From CAVQBP01 sp964448105 (GTDB taxonomy: Bacteria; Bacteroidota; Ignavibacteria; Ignavibacteriales; Ignavibacteriaceae): DNA of 34,826 nt. The position numbers were made by a program, and so were the translations under genes. The notes under the pieces were generated by a model. That model was not told the DNA's origin. It searched no databases and saw only the letters and a program-made list of their open reading frames with translations. Shown here piece after piece: positions 7,239-16,382 of this stretch (position 1 is its first letter; the number at the start of each line of letters is the position of its first letter). The DNA lies in contig CAYUVK010000051.1 of assembly GCA_964448105.1 (NCBI GenBank), positions 1 to 34,826 on the forward strand, in the 5' to 3' direction.

Positions 7239-8492
7239 ATGAATGCTTATATAATTACAATCGGCGATGAAATTTTAACAGGGCAGACTTTAAATACAAA
7301 TGCCGGTTTTATTGGTGAGAGATTGGCCGATATTCAAATAAATATTAGAAAAGCTTCTATTGTCGGGGATAATGAAGAGGATATCTTAAATGAATTCCAG
7401 GCTTCCTGGAAAAATAATGATCTTGTTATAGTAACAGGCGGACTAGGTCCAACGCATGATGATATTACAAGGCAATGTGTTGTTAAATTTTTTAATACCG
7501 AATTGGAAAAGAATGAAGATGTACTGTATGATATAAAAGCTCTTTTCCAAAAATCAGGAAGAGAAGTAACAAAAATCAATCAGAACCAGGCCTTAATTCC
7601 TAAAATCGCTAAAGTTATTAGAAATTATCTTGGTACTGCACCCGGAATGTGGATTGAAAAAAATAATAAAATATTTATAGCACTTCCCGGTGTTCCTTTC
7701 GAAATGACTGCTATGATGAAAAATTATGTTGTTCCTCATCTTGAAGAGAAACTTCAAAAAAATACCGTTATAAAAAGATCTATTTTACAAACAACGGGAA
7801 TTTTTGAATCGGCACTTTATGAAAAATTGGGGGATATAAATGAACTTTTAAGTGGTTCAAAGCTAGCTTTTCTTCCAACTCAGCAGGGAGTAAGGCTTAG
7901 GATTACTGTTGAAGAAGCAGATGAAGAATCGGCAAAAAATAAATTAAGTGAAATCGAACAAAAAATTAAAAGTAAAGCAGGGAGATTTATTTTTGCAACA
8001 AACGACGTTTTATTGGAAGAAGTAGTTGGAAGGATGTTGAAAGAGCGCGGATTGAAAATTGCTTTAGCAGAATCCTGTACGGGAGGTTATATTTCTCATC
8101 TATTAACGAATATTCCGGGAAGCAGTAATTATTTTGAAAGAGGAATTGTATCATATAGTAATGCAGCCAAAGTTGAAGTTTTAAAAGTTAATGAAGATAC
8201 AATTGCAGAATACGGTGCGGTAAGTCTTGAAATTGCCAGACAGATGGCGGAAGGTGCAAAGGCAACAAGCGGTGCCGATATTGGTTTATCTGTTACTGGA
8301 ATTTTAGGACCGACCGGCGCAGTTCCGGGTAAACCTGTAGGATTAGTCTATATTGGTTTTTGCGACGAGACTGTTTGTACGGCTAAAAAATTTACTTTTG
8401 GTGAAGATAGAATAATTAATAAACAACGGACTGCCCAGGCTGCTTTAGAGATGGTAAGACGTTCACTTTTAGGTATTCCATACGATGACTAG
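7239..8492 (+). CDS. cinA: CinA family protein (MoCF-like domain plus nicotinamide-nucleotide amidase)
   Basis: A 417-residue two-domain protein of normal CinA length. The N-terminal MoCF/COG1058 domain (about 1-170) carries IGDEILTGQTLNTNAGFIG and VTGGLGPTHDDITRQ, linked in this family to ADP-ribose pyrophosphatase activity. The C-terminal PncC domain (about 260-415) has ALAESCTGGYISHLLTNIPG, with the Ser of the SCTGG segment as the expected nucleophile, and deamidates nicotinamide mononucleotide for NAD salvage. It overlaps thpR by eight bases and lies two genes before recA; cinA-recA linkage is known from many bacteria. Confidence 0.95.
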   Translation: MNAYIITIGDEILTGQTLNTNAGFIGERLADIQINIRKASIVGDNEEDILNEFQASWKNNDLVIVTGGLGPTHDDITRQCVVKFFNTELEKNEDVLYDIKALFQKSGREVTKINQNQALIPKIAKVIRNYLGTAPGMWIEKNNKIFIALPGVPFEMTAMMKNYVVPHLEEKLQKNTVIKRSILQTTGIFESALYEKLGDINELLSGSKLAFLPTQQGVRLRITVEEADEESAKNKLSEIEQKIKSKAGRFIFATNDVLLEEVVGRMLKERGLKIALAESCTGGYISHLLTNIPGSSNYFERGIVSYSNAAKVEVLKVNEDTIAEYGAVSLEIARQMAEGAKATSGADIGLSVTGILGPTGAVPGKPVGLVYIGFCDETVCTAKKFTFGEDRIINKQRTAQAALEMVRRSLLGIPYDD

Positions 8493-9033
8493 GCTGTTTG
8501 TTGCTTTAATAATCCAGGAAGAAATTAAAAAGAAAATAACTGAAATTAGAAAAGAAATACTGCCGGAGTGGGGAAAATACAAGTGGGAAAAAGAAGAAAA
8601 GATTCATCTTACATTAAAATTTATTGGCGAAGTAGATGATATTAAAGTTGAACAGATTTCGCAATCTTTAAATTTTATTGAAAATTATTCTAAATTTGAA
8701 TGCCGGCTTTCCCGTTTTGGTTTCTTCTTCAAGAGGGGAGTTGCTAAAATTCTCTGGATTGGTATTTCTACAGATAATTCTATATATAAATTAGTAGATG
8801 AGATAAATAATAATCTGGAAAAATTTTCAATACCATTAGATGAACGAAAATTTAAATCTCATTTAACGTTGTTAAGATTAAAGAATAAAGAACCCAAAAA
8901 TTTTATAAAAAGTTTTGAAGATTTTGTTATACCGGAAATTAATTTTATTATTAATGAAGCTGCATTAATTAAAAGCGAGCTTCTGCCGGATTCATCAAAA
9001 TATACGGAAATTAAAAAATATAAATTAAAATGA
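8485..9033 (+). CDS. thpR: RNA 2',3'-cyclic phosphodiesterase (2H family)
   Basis: A 182-residue member of the 2H phosphoesterase superfamily (LigT/ThpR), which opens 2',3'-cyclic phosphates on RNA and was first known for 2'-5' RNA ligation. Both catalytic HxTx motifs are present as HLTL: one near residue 41 within IHLTLKFIGEV and one near 126 within SHLTLLRLK. The N-terminal TRLFVALIIQEE segment is typical. It starts eight bases inside the end of cinA and ends twelve bases before recA, so it is part of the same operon. The physiological substrate is not known. Confidence 0.93.
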   Translation: MTRLFVALIIQEEIKKKITEIRKEILPEWGKYKWEKEEKIHLTLKFIGEVDDIKVEQISQSLNFIENYSKFECRLSRFGFFFKRGVAKILWIGISTDNSIYKLVDEINNNLEKFSIPLDERKFKSHLTLLRLKNKEPKNFIKSFEDFVIPEINFIINEAALIKSELLPDSSKYTEIKKYKLK

Positions 9034-9045
9034 TTTGGAGGAATA

Positions 9046-10119
9046 ATGGCTTCTGATAAAAGTACACTTTCGCCCGACAGGGATCAAAAAATGAAAATTA
9101 TTGAAGATGCAATTTTAACCATCGAAAAAACTTACGGTAAAGGTTCAATAATGAAACTGGGAGATGGAGTTATAAATCCAATTGAATCCATCCCTACTGG
9201 TGCTCTTTCGCTTGATTATGCTTTGGGGATTGGCGGAATCCCGCGCGGCAGAGTAACAGAGGTTTATGGACCAGAATCAAGCGGTAAAACTACTTTGTGT
9301 TTGCATGTTATTGCGGAAGCACAAAAAACCGGGGGGCTTGCAGCTTTTATTGATGCTGAACATGCACTCGATGTTCAATATGCAAAAAGGCTTGGTGTTG
9401 ATACCGCAAACCTTCTTTTGTCACAGCCGGATTTCGGCGAACAAGCTCTGGAAATAACTGACACCCTTGTTAGAAGTAATGCTCTTGATATCATTGTTAT
9501 AGATTCTGTTGCCGCATTAGTTCCGCGTTCCGAAATTGAAGGGGAAATGGGAGATGCTACAATGGCTGTGCAGGCGAGGTTAATGTCTCAGGCATTAAGA
9601 AAATTAACTGGTGCAATTTCTAAATCCAAAACCGCAGTTATTTTTATTAATCAATTAAGAAGTAAAATCGGTGTTATGTTTGGTAACCCGGAAACAACAA
9701 CGGGCGGTAATGCCCTTAAATTTTATGCATCGCTTCGTCTTGATATAAGAAGAATTGCTGCAATAAAAGACGGTACCGATGTTATAGGAAATAGAACAAA
9801 AGTAAAAATTGTAAAAAGTAAAGTAGCTCCTCCTTTTAAAGAAGTTGAATTTGATATTTTATACAATGAAGGTATAAGCAAGAGCGGCGATCTTTTGGAT
9901 CTGGCGGTAAATTTGGGAATTATAAAAAAGAGCGGTGCTTGGTTTACTTACAATGAAGAAAGATTCCAGGGAAGAGAACAGTTCCGGCAAAAAATTGTAG
10001 AAAATTCCGAGCTTAATTCTAACATTGAAAAAGAAGTAAAAACAAAATTAGGATTTAATAGAGAAGAAAAAGAAAATTCTGAAGATAAAACCGGGAAAGA
10101 GAAAAAAGCATCAAAATAA
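9046..10119 (+). CDS. recA: Recombinase RecA
   Basis: The DNA-dependent ATPase that forms filaments on single-stranded DNA, pairs homologous strands and triggers SOS cleavage. At 357 residues it has normal length. Walker A GPESSGKT is at about 75-82, the catalytic Glu is in DAEHALD near 105, Walker B is LDIIVIDSVAAL near 147, and the L2 DNA-binding loop is GVMFGNPETTTGG near 209. The C-terminus is a Lys/Glu-rich tail, as usual. A GGAGG sequence precedes the ATG, one of the better ribosome sites here. No LexA-type operator was evident in the twelve-base gap before it, so it probably depends on upstream promoters or one within thpR. Confidence 0.99.
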   Translation: MASDKSTLSPDRDQKMKIIEDAILTIEKTYGKGSIMKLGDGVINPIESIPTGALSLDYALGIGGIPRGRVTEVYGPESSGKTTLCLHVIAEAQKTGGLAAFIDAEHALDVQYAKRLGVDTANLLLSQPDFGEQALEITDTLVRSNALDIIVIDSVAALVPRSEIEGEMGDATMAVQARLMSQALRKLTGAISKSKTAVIFINQLRSKIGVMFGNPETTTGGNALKFYASLRLDIRRIAAIKDGTDVIGNRTKVKIVKSKVAPPFKEVEFDILYNEGISKSGDLLDLAVNLGIIKKSGAWFTYNEERFQGREQFRQKIVENSELNSNIEKEVKTKLGFNREEKENSEDKTGKEKKASK

Positions 10120-10153
10120 TTTGTTTTGTTAATTTGAAGCCGGTACATTCATA

Positions 10154-11011
10154 GTGTTCAATGAAAATAATAAAACGAAAGTTAATATGATGCAGGGAGT
10201 AATTTCTGCCTCCGAAAAGTTAAAAAGAAAAAATAAGGAATTAAAATATATTTGTATTGGTCTGGATACTGATATTAATAAAATTCCTCAGCACCTTAGA
10301 AATTCTGAAAATCCTATTTTGGAATTTAATAGAGCTCTAATAGAAGAGACTTTAAATTATGCTGCAGCGTATAAATTAAACTTTGCCTTTTATGAAAAAT
10401 TTGGTGAAAAAGGTTTTGATATTTTAAAACAAACAATTACATACATTCCAAGTGATATTTTAATAATCGGGGATGCAAAAAGAGGAGATATCGGGAATAC
10501 TTCCAGGATGTATGCAGAATCAGTTTTTGATTTTTTTAATTGTGATTCGATTACAATTAATCCTTATATGGGAGAAGATTCTGTCCTTCCATTTCTCGAA
10601 AGAGAAGATAAATTAAATTTTATTCTTACTCTTACTTCAAATCCCGGAGCTAATGATTTTGAAAAGCTAAAGCTGGATAACAATCAATTTCTGTTTCAGA
10701 AAGTAATTGAAAAAGTTAAGAGTTGGAATAAAAAGAAAAACTGCGGAATAGTATTTGGTGCAACAAAAATAGAAGAACTGAAGGATAATATTTATTCATT
10801 TGACGATCTTCCTGTCCTGCTTCCCGGTGTCGGAGCACAAGGAGGAAGCCTCGAAAATGTAGTTGCTGTATTTAAAGAAAATAATAAGTTTGATTTTATT
10901 ATAAATATAAGCCGTGCAATAATATACAAGGGCGGGGATAAAAATTTTGCAAAAACAGCTAAGAATGAAGTAATTAATCTTAATAATTCGGTAAAGTCTA
11001 TTTTAATTTAA
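10154..11011 (+). CDS. pyrF: Orotidine 5'-phosphate decarboxylase
   Basis: Converts orotidine 5'-phosphate to UMP, the last step of pyrimidine synthesis. The 285-residue length and sequence fit the longer type-2 form. Key parts are ICIGLDTD near residue 34, DAKRGDIGNTS near 104 with the catalytic Asp-Lys-x-x-Asp array, SITINPYMGEDSV near 130, LTLTSNPGA near 155, and LLPGVGAQGGS near 222. The start is uncertain. A GTG is used here, but ATG codons at 10187 or 10190 are possible, and neither has a clear ribosome site. It follows recA by 34 bases on the same strand. Confidence 0.95.
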   Translation: MFNENNKTKVNMMQGVISASEKLKRKNKELKYICIGLDTDINKIPQHLRNSENPILEFNRALIEETLNYAAAYKLNFAFYEKFGEKGFDILKQTITYIPSDILIIGDAKRGDIGNTSRMYAESVFDFFNCDSITINPYMGEDSVLPFLEREDKLNFILTLTSNPGANDFEKLKLDNNQFLFQKVIEKVKSWNKKKNCGIVFGATKIEELKDNIYSFDDLPVLLPGVGAQGGSLENVVAVFKENNKFDFIINISRAIIYKGGDKNFAKTAKNEVINLNNSVKSILI

Positions 11012-11060
11012 TCAAATTTTTACAATATTATTTTTAGTTATTTATAATTTTTCTTATAAA

Positions 11061-11073
11061 CCTCAAAGTGAGG
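11061..11073. repeat. Small hairpin after pyrF
   Basis: CCTCA and TGAGG arms around a three-base loop lie in the 179-base gap after pyrF. No T-run follows, so a terminator role is doubtful. The rest of the gap shows only a C-run near 11102 and nothing recognisable. Confidence 0.25.
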
Positions 11074-11190
11074 GAGCTTTGCTAGCAGAAAAATTAAAAT
11101 ACCCCCCCTTATGTTTTCTATTAAACAGATTATCTGGGATAATAAATTTAATTAATCCAATAATAATGAATTGTAAAATAGGGGATTGAA

Positions 11191-12669
11191 ATGGCGGAAC
11201 AGAAAATTAATGAGAAATTCCTGTGTGAGATCTGGAAAAACAGGAATTTTTATAAAAACCTTTCCACAAGAAATGGAGAGCAGATAGAAATTATTGATAC
11301 AGGTATCGAGAACAAAGAGCTTGGCGGTCCTGATTTTAAAAATGCCAGAATTAAAATAGGTAATATAACATTCCTTGGCGATGTGGAAATTGACAGCTTC
11401 CAAACAGATTGGAAAATGCACGGGCATTATTTTAATAAAAAATATAATAAAGTTATACTTCATATCTATTTTGCCAGTGATGGAGATAAACCATTTGTAT
11501 TTACTAAAGAAGGAAGAAAGGTTCAATCAATTTCTCTTGAAAGTTTCTTGAATAAAGATATCAATTCTACACTTCATAAAGCCATTCTTTCCGAGAGGAA
11601 AAATAGGATTTACATCATGCCTTGTTCGGAAACCAATAATACTATTGAAGAAAAAATTAAACTGGATTTTATTTACGAACTGGGCATTAAAAGGTTTAAG
11701 AAAAAATGTCAAAACCTGGTTTCAAGATTAAAGGAAATTGTATATCTAAAAGAATTAAATTTAAGAGAACCCATTGTAAGGTATGAGCTTGATGAAAATT
11801 TTTATAACCGTAAGTTTACAAATAAAGATTTTAGCAATCCTGCTGTGTGGCAGCAGCTTTTTTACGAAGCCGTATTCGAAGCACTTGGTTATTCAAAAAA
11901 TAAAGATATAATGCGATGCCTGGCTGAAGCGGTTAATATAGATTTTTTTAATTCAATAAGGGAAAAAGAAAATTTAGTTAATATAATTGAATCTGCTTTA
12001 TTTAATATTTCAGGTCTAATGCCCGACATTTATAAACTGCCCGATGAAGAAACTTCGGAATATGCCAAACATCTAGCTCAATATTGGAGCGAATTAAAAA
12101 CCAAGTATGACGGCAGGACTTTTAAACCGGAACAATGGCATTTCTTTAAATTGAGACCTCAGAATTTTCCAACTATAAGGATAGCCGGCGGTGCACGAAT
12201 TCTTTACAGAATTTTAAACCAGGATTTAATAGGAAAATTAATAAAGAAAGTTGAGACAAATAATGATTATAGAAAATTAATAGGGATATTCAGGAATCAA
12301 ATTATTGTTAAGGGTGAAGGATTTTGGAGAAAACATTTCATTTTTGATCAGCCGGCTAAAAAAGATATTAATTATTTTATTGGATTATCACGCGCTGATG
12401 AAATAATAATAAATATTATTCTTCCTTTTCTTGCTATTTATTTTGAGATATTCGGAAATGAAAATCGCAGGCAAAAAATTATTAAATTATATTCACAATA
12501 TTACCAGGTGAGCGAAAATCATTTGGTAGAAGAAGTTTCATCTACTTTAAAGATAAATGATGCCTGGAAAAGAAGCATATTATACCAGGGTATACTGGAT
12601 TTATATCGCAATTATTGTTCCCGAAATAAATGCTTGGATTGTAAAATAGGAGATAAAATATTTTCTTAG
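11191..12669 (+). CDS. DUF2851 family protein
   Basis: A 492-residue protein of the DUF2851 family, found mainly in Bacteroidota and relatives. Features seen are the N-terminal NEKFLCEIWKNRNF, a conserved GGPDFKNARIKIGN near residue 45, FLGDVEID near 61, and WKMHGHYFNKKYNKVILHI near 74. Near 320 there is a segment ending RPQNFPTIRIAGGARIL. The C-terminus has a compact cysteine cluster (YCSRNKCLDCKIGD), which may bind a metal. There is no signal peptide or membrane segment. The function is not known to me; the DxE and H..Y..VILH patterns of the N-terminal half vaguely resemble a nuclease-type fold, which is speculation. Confidence 0.85.
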   Translation: MAEQKINEKFLCEIWKNRNFYKNLSTRNGEQIEIIDTGIENKELGGPDFKNARIKIGNITFLGDVEIDSFQTDWKMHGHYFNKKYNKVILHIYFASDGDKPFVFTKEGRKVQSISLESFLNKDINSTLHKAILSERKNRIYIMPCSETNNTIEEKIKLDFIYELGIKRFKKKCQNLVSRLKEIVYLKELNLREPIVRYELDENFYNRKFTNKDFSNPAVWQQLFYEAVFEALGYSKNKDIMRCLAEAVNIDFFNSIREKENLVNIIESALFNISGLMPDIYKLPDEETSEYAKHLAQYWSELKTKYDGRTFKPEQWHFFKLRPQNFPTIRIAGGARILYRILNQDLIGKLIKKVETNNDYRKLIGIFRNQIIVKGEGFWRKHFIFDQPAKKDINYFIGLSRADEIIINIILPFLAIYFEIFGNENRRQKIIKLYSQYYQVSENHLVEEVSSTLKINDAWKRSILYQGILDLYRNYCSRNKCLDCKIGDKIFS

Positions 12670-13262
12670 TTTGTGCTGGTCAATTTTTGAATATCATCTC
12701 TTAATTTAGCTGCCATTTCATATTCTTCAGCCGCAATTGCTTCTTTCAATTTTTTCTGCAGTGAGGCAATTTTTGCTTCTTTAGATTTTGGGATTTCTTC
12801 CTCTTCATTTCGGGGGTTTTCTTTACTAATTCTTTCTTCCTTTCCGCTTTCTTCGGATGGTAGGAAAGCTGCTGCTTCCATAACCTTTTCGGCAACATAA
12901 ATAGGTGATTGAGTCCTAACCGCAAGGGCAATTGCATCACTTGGTCTTGCATCTACTTCATTTGTTAAAGCAGAAACTTCAAGGATTATTTTTGCGTAGA
13001 ATGTGTTTTCCCTTAATTCATCAATAACTACTTCCATTACTGCAGCACCCAGACTATCAATAATCTGTTTAAGTAGATCGTGTGTCAGTGGTCTAGGAGG
13101 TTTAATTCCCTCAATTTCCAGTGCAATTGCTTGAGCTTCAAAAGCACCAATTATAATCGGTAATCTTCTATTGCCATTAATTTCTTTTAACAAAATAGCA
13201 TAAGCACCACCGGTAGATGGACTTGACGATAAGCCTAATATTTCACATTGAATTTTCTGCAA
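12666..13262 (-). CDS. Bifunctional nuclease family (DUF151) protein with UVR motif
   Basis: A 198-residue protein. Residues 1-130 form a DUF151/bifunctional nuclease domain, seen in PIIIGAFEAQAIALEIEG, RPLTHDLLKQIIDSLGA and VDARPSDAIALAVR. A highly charged linker (about 137-162) follows, then a C-terminal UvrB/UvrC-type coiled motif (AIAAEEYEMAAKLRDDIQKL). Members of the domain family have been reported to have DNase/RNase activity. The TTG start follows TAGGAGAG. It is 15 bases after etfA and probably the last gene of that operon. Its stop overlaps the stop of the convergent DUF2851 gene by four bases. Confidence 0.9.
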   Translation of the reverse strand: MQKIQCEILGLSSSPSTGGAYAILLKEINGNRRLPIIIGAFEAQAIALEIEGIKPPRPLTHDLLKQIIDSLGAAVMEVVIDELRENTFYAKIILEVSALTNEVDARPSDAIALAVRTQSPIYVAEKVMEAAAFLPSEESGKEERISKENPRNEEEEIPKSKEAKIASLQKKLKEAIAAEEYEMAAKLRDDIQKLTSTN

Positions 13263-13277
13263 CTAAACTCTCCTAAC

Positions 13278-14252
13278 TCATTGTAATTTAATTTTGTTAA
13301 TTTCTTCAGTTAAAGCAGGTAATACTTCTAGTGCATCACCTGCTATTCCAAAATCTGCAACACTAAAAATGGGCGCATCTTTATCCTTATTAATTGCAAT
13401 AATATATTTAGACGATGACATTCCTGCAAGGTGTTGTATCGCACCTGATATTCCGCAAGCAATATATAAAGTAGGGGAAACAGTCTTGCCGGTTTGTCCA
13501 ACTTGTTCACTATGCGGCCGCCATCCTGCATCAACAACTGCACGTGATGCTCCAACAGCTCCTCCCAATGATTCAGCCAGCTCTTCAATTAAATGGAAAT
13601 TTTCAGGTCCTTTCAAACCCCGTCCACCCGACACAATAATATCAGCTTCGGCAACATCCAATTTACCATTGGATTTCTTTACCTCTTTAACTCTTGTTTG
13701 GAGATTTACAGAATCAATTTTCTTTTCTTCTATATCAGGTGATAAATTATTTTCTGAAATTACAGGTTGAAAGACATTCGGCCGAATTGTGAAAATTTTT
13801 CTTTCACTCTTTAATTTTACATCTAATAATGCTTTCCCGGCGTAAATCGGCCGGGTTGCAATTACTTCGTTATCGGATACTTCCAATTTTATACAATCCA
13901 TTAATATTCCGGCATCTATTTTAATAGCAATGTGAGGAGCAAGGTCTTTTCCCAATGATGTATTTGAAAATATTAAATAATCTGCCAAGATATCTTTTGC
14001 ATAATTGCTAATTATATATGTGTAAGCTGAAGTTGAATAATTGGTTAAATTATCATTTTTAAAATGTATTATTTTATTGATGCCGTATTTTGAAATATCA
14101 TTTAGATTGTCAATATTATTTCCGACAATCAAAGCTTCGGTTTCTAAATTTAAATCTTTAGCAAGCCTGCAGGCAGTAGAGACTACTTCGAATGCAACTC
14201 TTTTTAGTCTGCCTTCCCTTTGTTCTAAAAAAGCTAATAATTTTTTAGCCAT
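13278..14252 (-). CDS. etfA: Electron transfer flavoprotein subunit alpha
   Basis: The FAD-binding subunit of the EtfAB heterodimer, which carries electrons from dehydrogenases such as acyl-CoA dehydrogenases to the quinone pool. The 324-residue protein has the C-terminal FAD-domain signatures SGGRGLKGPENF, GAVGASRAVVDAGW, QVGQTGKTVSPTLYIACGISGA and INKDKDAPIFSVADFGI. It begins nine bases after etfB, as expected for an operon. No ETF dehydrogenase or acyl-CoA dehydrogenase lies next to it, so the electron donor cannot be told from this window. AGGGTTT precedes the ATG. Confidence 0.97.
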   Translation of the reverse strand: MAKKLLAFLEQREGRLKRVAFEVVSTACRLAKDLNLETEALIVGNNIDNLNDISKYGINKIIHFKNDNLTNYSTSAYTYIISNYAKDILADYLIFSNTSLGKDLAPHIAIKIDAGILMDCIKLEVSDNEVIATRPIYAGKALLDVKLKSERKIFTIRPNVFQPVISENNLSPDIEEKKIDSVNLQTRVKEVKKSNGKLDVAEADIIVSGGRGLKGPENFHLIEELAESLGGAVGASRAVVDAGWRPHSEQVGQTGKTVSPTLYIACGISGAIQHLAGMSSSKYIIAINKDKDAPIFSVADFGIAGDALEVLPALTEEINKIKLQ

Positions 14253-14261
14253 GAATAAACC

Positions 14262-15008
14262 CTAAATTACCTTAATTTCTTCTCTTAAAACTTTTACCAA
14301 TTCCGGTACCGAAGATACATCTGTTCCAATAATTCTTCCGGGCTGCTTTGCTGGAGGTTTATGTAGTTCCAAAACTTCAACATAGTTTTCCGATTCTTTA
14401 GCAGGCTTCTCTTCAATTACTTTTTTCTTTGCAGACATTATACCTTTTAACGATGCGTACCTTGGTTCATTTAAACCTTTCTGAGCCGATATCACTACCG
14501 GTAATTCACTCTCAACAATTTCTTTGCCGCCTTCTATTTCTCTTTCCGCAGTTACTTTTTTTTCATCTATTGTCAGATTAACTACAACGGTTATACAATT
14601 ATATTCTAAAATCGATGCAATTAATTGAGCAACGATTGAATTATCGTAATCTACTGATTGTTTACCGCAAAAAACAATTTCACATTCCTGGTTTTTTATT
14701 TCTTCGGCTAAGGCTTTTGCAACGCTGATTGAATCTCTCGGGGAATCGTCCTTTAAAAGTATTCCTCTATCAACTCCCATTGCAAGTGCTTTTCTTATTG
14801 TTTCTTTATTGCTGTCGCTTCCAAGACTAATAGCAACTACTTCACCGCCGAATTTTTCTTTGGTTTTTAAAGCTTCTTCAACTGCAAATTCATCATAAGG
14901 ATTAATTATAAATGTAACACCGTTAGTATCAATTGATTTCTCATCGGGTCCTATTTTAATTTTTGTAGCAGTGTCGGGTACATGACTTATGCAAACTGCT
15001 ATTTTCAT
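14262..15008 (-). CDS. etfB: Electron transfer flavoprotein subunit beta
   Basis: The smaller EtfAB subunit, which binds AMP (or a second FAD in bifurcating types) and contacts partner dehydrogenases. The 248-residue protein has the typical start KIAVCISHVPDTATKIKI, NPYDEFAVEEALKTKE near residue 36, VFCGKQSVDYDNSIVAQLIAS near 110, and AEREIEGGKEIVE near 152. The ATG is preceded by a strong GGAGG. It is the first gene of etfB-etfA-bifunctional nuclease. Whether this pair is bifurcating cannot be judged here; no FixC/FixX-like genes accompany it. Confidence 0.97.
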   Translation of the reverse strand: MKIAVCISHVPDTATKIKIGPDEKSIDTNGVTFIINPYDEFAVEEALKTKEKFGGEVVAISLGSDSNKETIRKALAMGVDRGILLKDDSPRDSISVAKALAEEIKNQECEIVFCGKQSVDYDNSIVAQLIASILEYNCITVVVNLTIDEKKVTAEREIEGGKEIVESELPVVISAQKGLNEPRYASLKGIMSAKKKVIEEKPAKESENYVEVLELHKPPAKQPGRIIGTDVSSVPELVKVLREEIKVI

Positions 15009-15167
15009 TAATCCTCCATTTTAATTCAATTATTCTCACAAAAAATATAACCATACACCAATATAAAATCAAACCAATCCCATGTAATAAATATCAAAAT
15101 ATTTTATATATATAGAAATAAAAGTTTCTCTTTATTGTGTTTTTAAAATTATTTAAATTTTATTGTT

Positions 15168-15458
15168 ATGGAAAAAGAAATTAAGCAAAACCCGGATATT
15201 GATGTACTGGAAGATGAAGAAGTCACAATTGGTTTAGCCAGCAAGGTAGTTCTCTATAATGATGACTGGCATACTTTTGATGAAGTTATTGCTCAATTAA
15301 TTAAAGCTGTTAAATGTTCATTTGATGAAGCAAAAAATTATGCTTTTGAAGTTCATGTTAAAGGAAAAGCTATTGTATTTTCCGGTTCTTTGAATGATTG
15401 TTTAAGAGTTACCTCAATTCTTGAAGAAATTGCACTAAATACTCAAATTATCACATAA
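15168..15458 (+). CDS. clpS: ClpS-family ATP-dependent Clp protease adaptor
   Basis: A 96-residue adaptor that binds N-degron substrates and hands them to ClpAP-type proteases. After a variable acidic N-terminus, the family core is clear: KVVLYNDDWHTFDEVI (about 27-42), matching the NDD substrate-pocket segment, and EVHVKGKAIVFSG near residue 60. The tryptophan and histidine after NDD differ from the commoner NDDYTT form but occur in relatives. No clpA is in the window. It is divergent from etfB across a 159-base gap with no recognisable site. Confidence 0.88.
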   Translation: MEKEIKQNPDIDVLEDEEVTIGLASKVVLYNDDWHTFDEVIAQLIKAVKCSFDEAKNYAFEVHVKGKAIVFSGSLNDCLRVTSILEEIALNTQIIT

Positions 15459-15572
15459 AAATAGTATCCCTGCCTTTTTTGAAAATTGTTTATGCTAATC
15501 TTAATGCATATATTATTAATCTTTTTTGAATTTTTCTTGACAAACTTATTTAACTAAAAATGAGTTTATTTA

Positions 15573-16364
15573 ATGAGTTTTGAGTTTCACAATGACCGGG
15601 AAGTATATTTTGAGCACCAGGATTTAAATACCTCCAAGTATGTAATTCCCTTTATTGAAAATAAAATAAAAATAGTTCCCGGCATGCAGGTGCTTGAGAT
15701 TGGCTGCGGCGAGGGGGGTGTTTTAAAAAGTTTTTTAAAAAAAGAATGTATAGTTACCGGTGTTGAATTAAGTGGATCGAGATTAGAGGTAGCCGATAAA
15801 TTATTTGCAGATGAAATAAAAGCCGGCAAAGCAAATTTTATTTGTGCCGATATTTATGATGTCGGTGATAAACTAAAATCAAAATTTGATTTAATTGTTT
15901 TGAAAGATACGATTGAACATATTTTTAACCAGGAAGAATTGATGAAATTTCTTAAATCAATATTAAAAGAAAACGGCAAAATTTTTCTTGGCTTTCCACC
16001 CTGGCAAATGCCTTTTGGCGGGCATCAGCAAGTAAGTCGGAATAAAATTTTTAATGTATTACCGTATATCCATCTTTTGCCAACATCGGTTTATAGATTT
16101 ATTCTCAAATCTCTTGATAGAAACAATGAATTCATTAAAGCTCTTTTTGAAATAAAAGAAACAAGATTATCGATTGAACACTTTGAAAAAATTGTAAAGA
16201 AAGCGGGATATAAAATCGATATGGTAAAGTTCTATTTAATAAACCCGATATATGAAATGAAATTCAAATTAAAGCCAAGGGAACAATTTACCTTGATCTC
16301 TAAAATTCCATATCTAAGAAATTTTGTAACGACAACATGTTATTATCTTTTAAGTGCAAAATGA
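15573..16364 (+). CDS. Class I SAM-dependent methyltransferase
   Basis: A 263-residue Rossmann-type methyltransferase. The SAM-binding motif I is VLEIGCGEGG near residue 39, followed by the acidic GVELSG near 62 and a motif-II-like NFICADIYD near 90. The FDLIVLKDTIEHI segment near 107 and FLGFPPWQMPFGGHQQ near 145 follow. The last is typical of a common uncharacterised methyltransferase group, so the substrate cannot be assigned. It lies 18 bases before typA on the same strand and may be co-transcribed with it. There is no transmembrane segment. Confidence 0.88.
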   Translation: MSFEFHNDREVYFEHQDLNTSKYVIPFIENKIKIVPGMQVLEIGCGEGGVLKSFLKKECIVTGVELSGSRLEVADKLFADEIKAGKANFICADIYDVGDKLKSKFDLIVLKDTIEHIFNQEELMKFLKSILKENGKIFLGFPPWQMPFGGHQQVSRNKIFNVLPYIHLLPTSVYRFILKSLDRNNEFIKALFEIKETRLSIEHFEKIVKKAGYKIDMVKFYLINPIYEMKFKLKPREQFTLISKIPYLRNFVTTTCYYLLSAK

Positions 16365-16382
16365 AAAGGATCAAGAATTATT

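Noticed and set aside
13294..13770. 158-codon open frame on the plus strand
   Set aside because: It is antisense to etfA, whose FAD-domain motifs are unmistakable.
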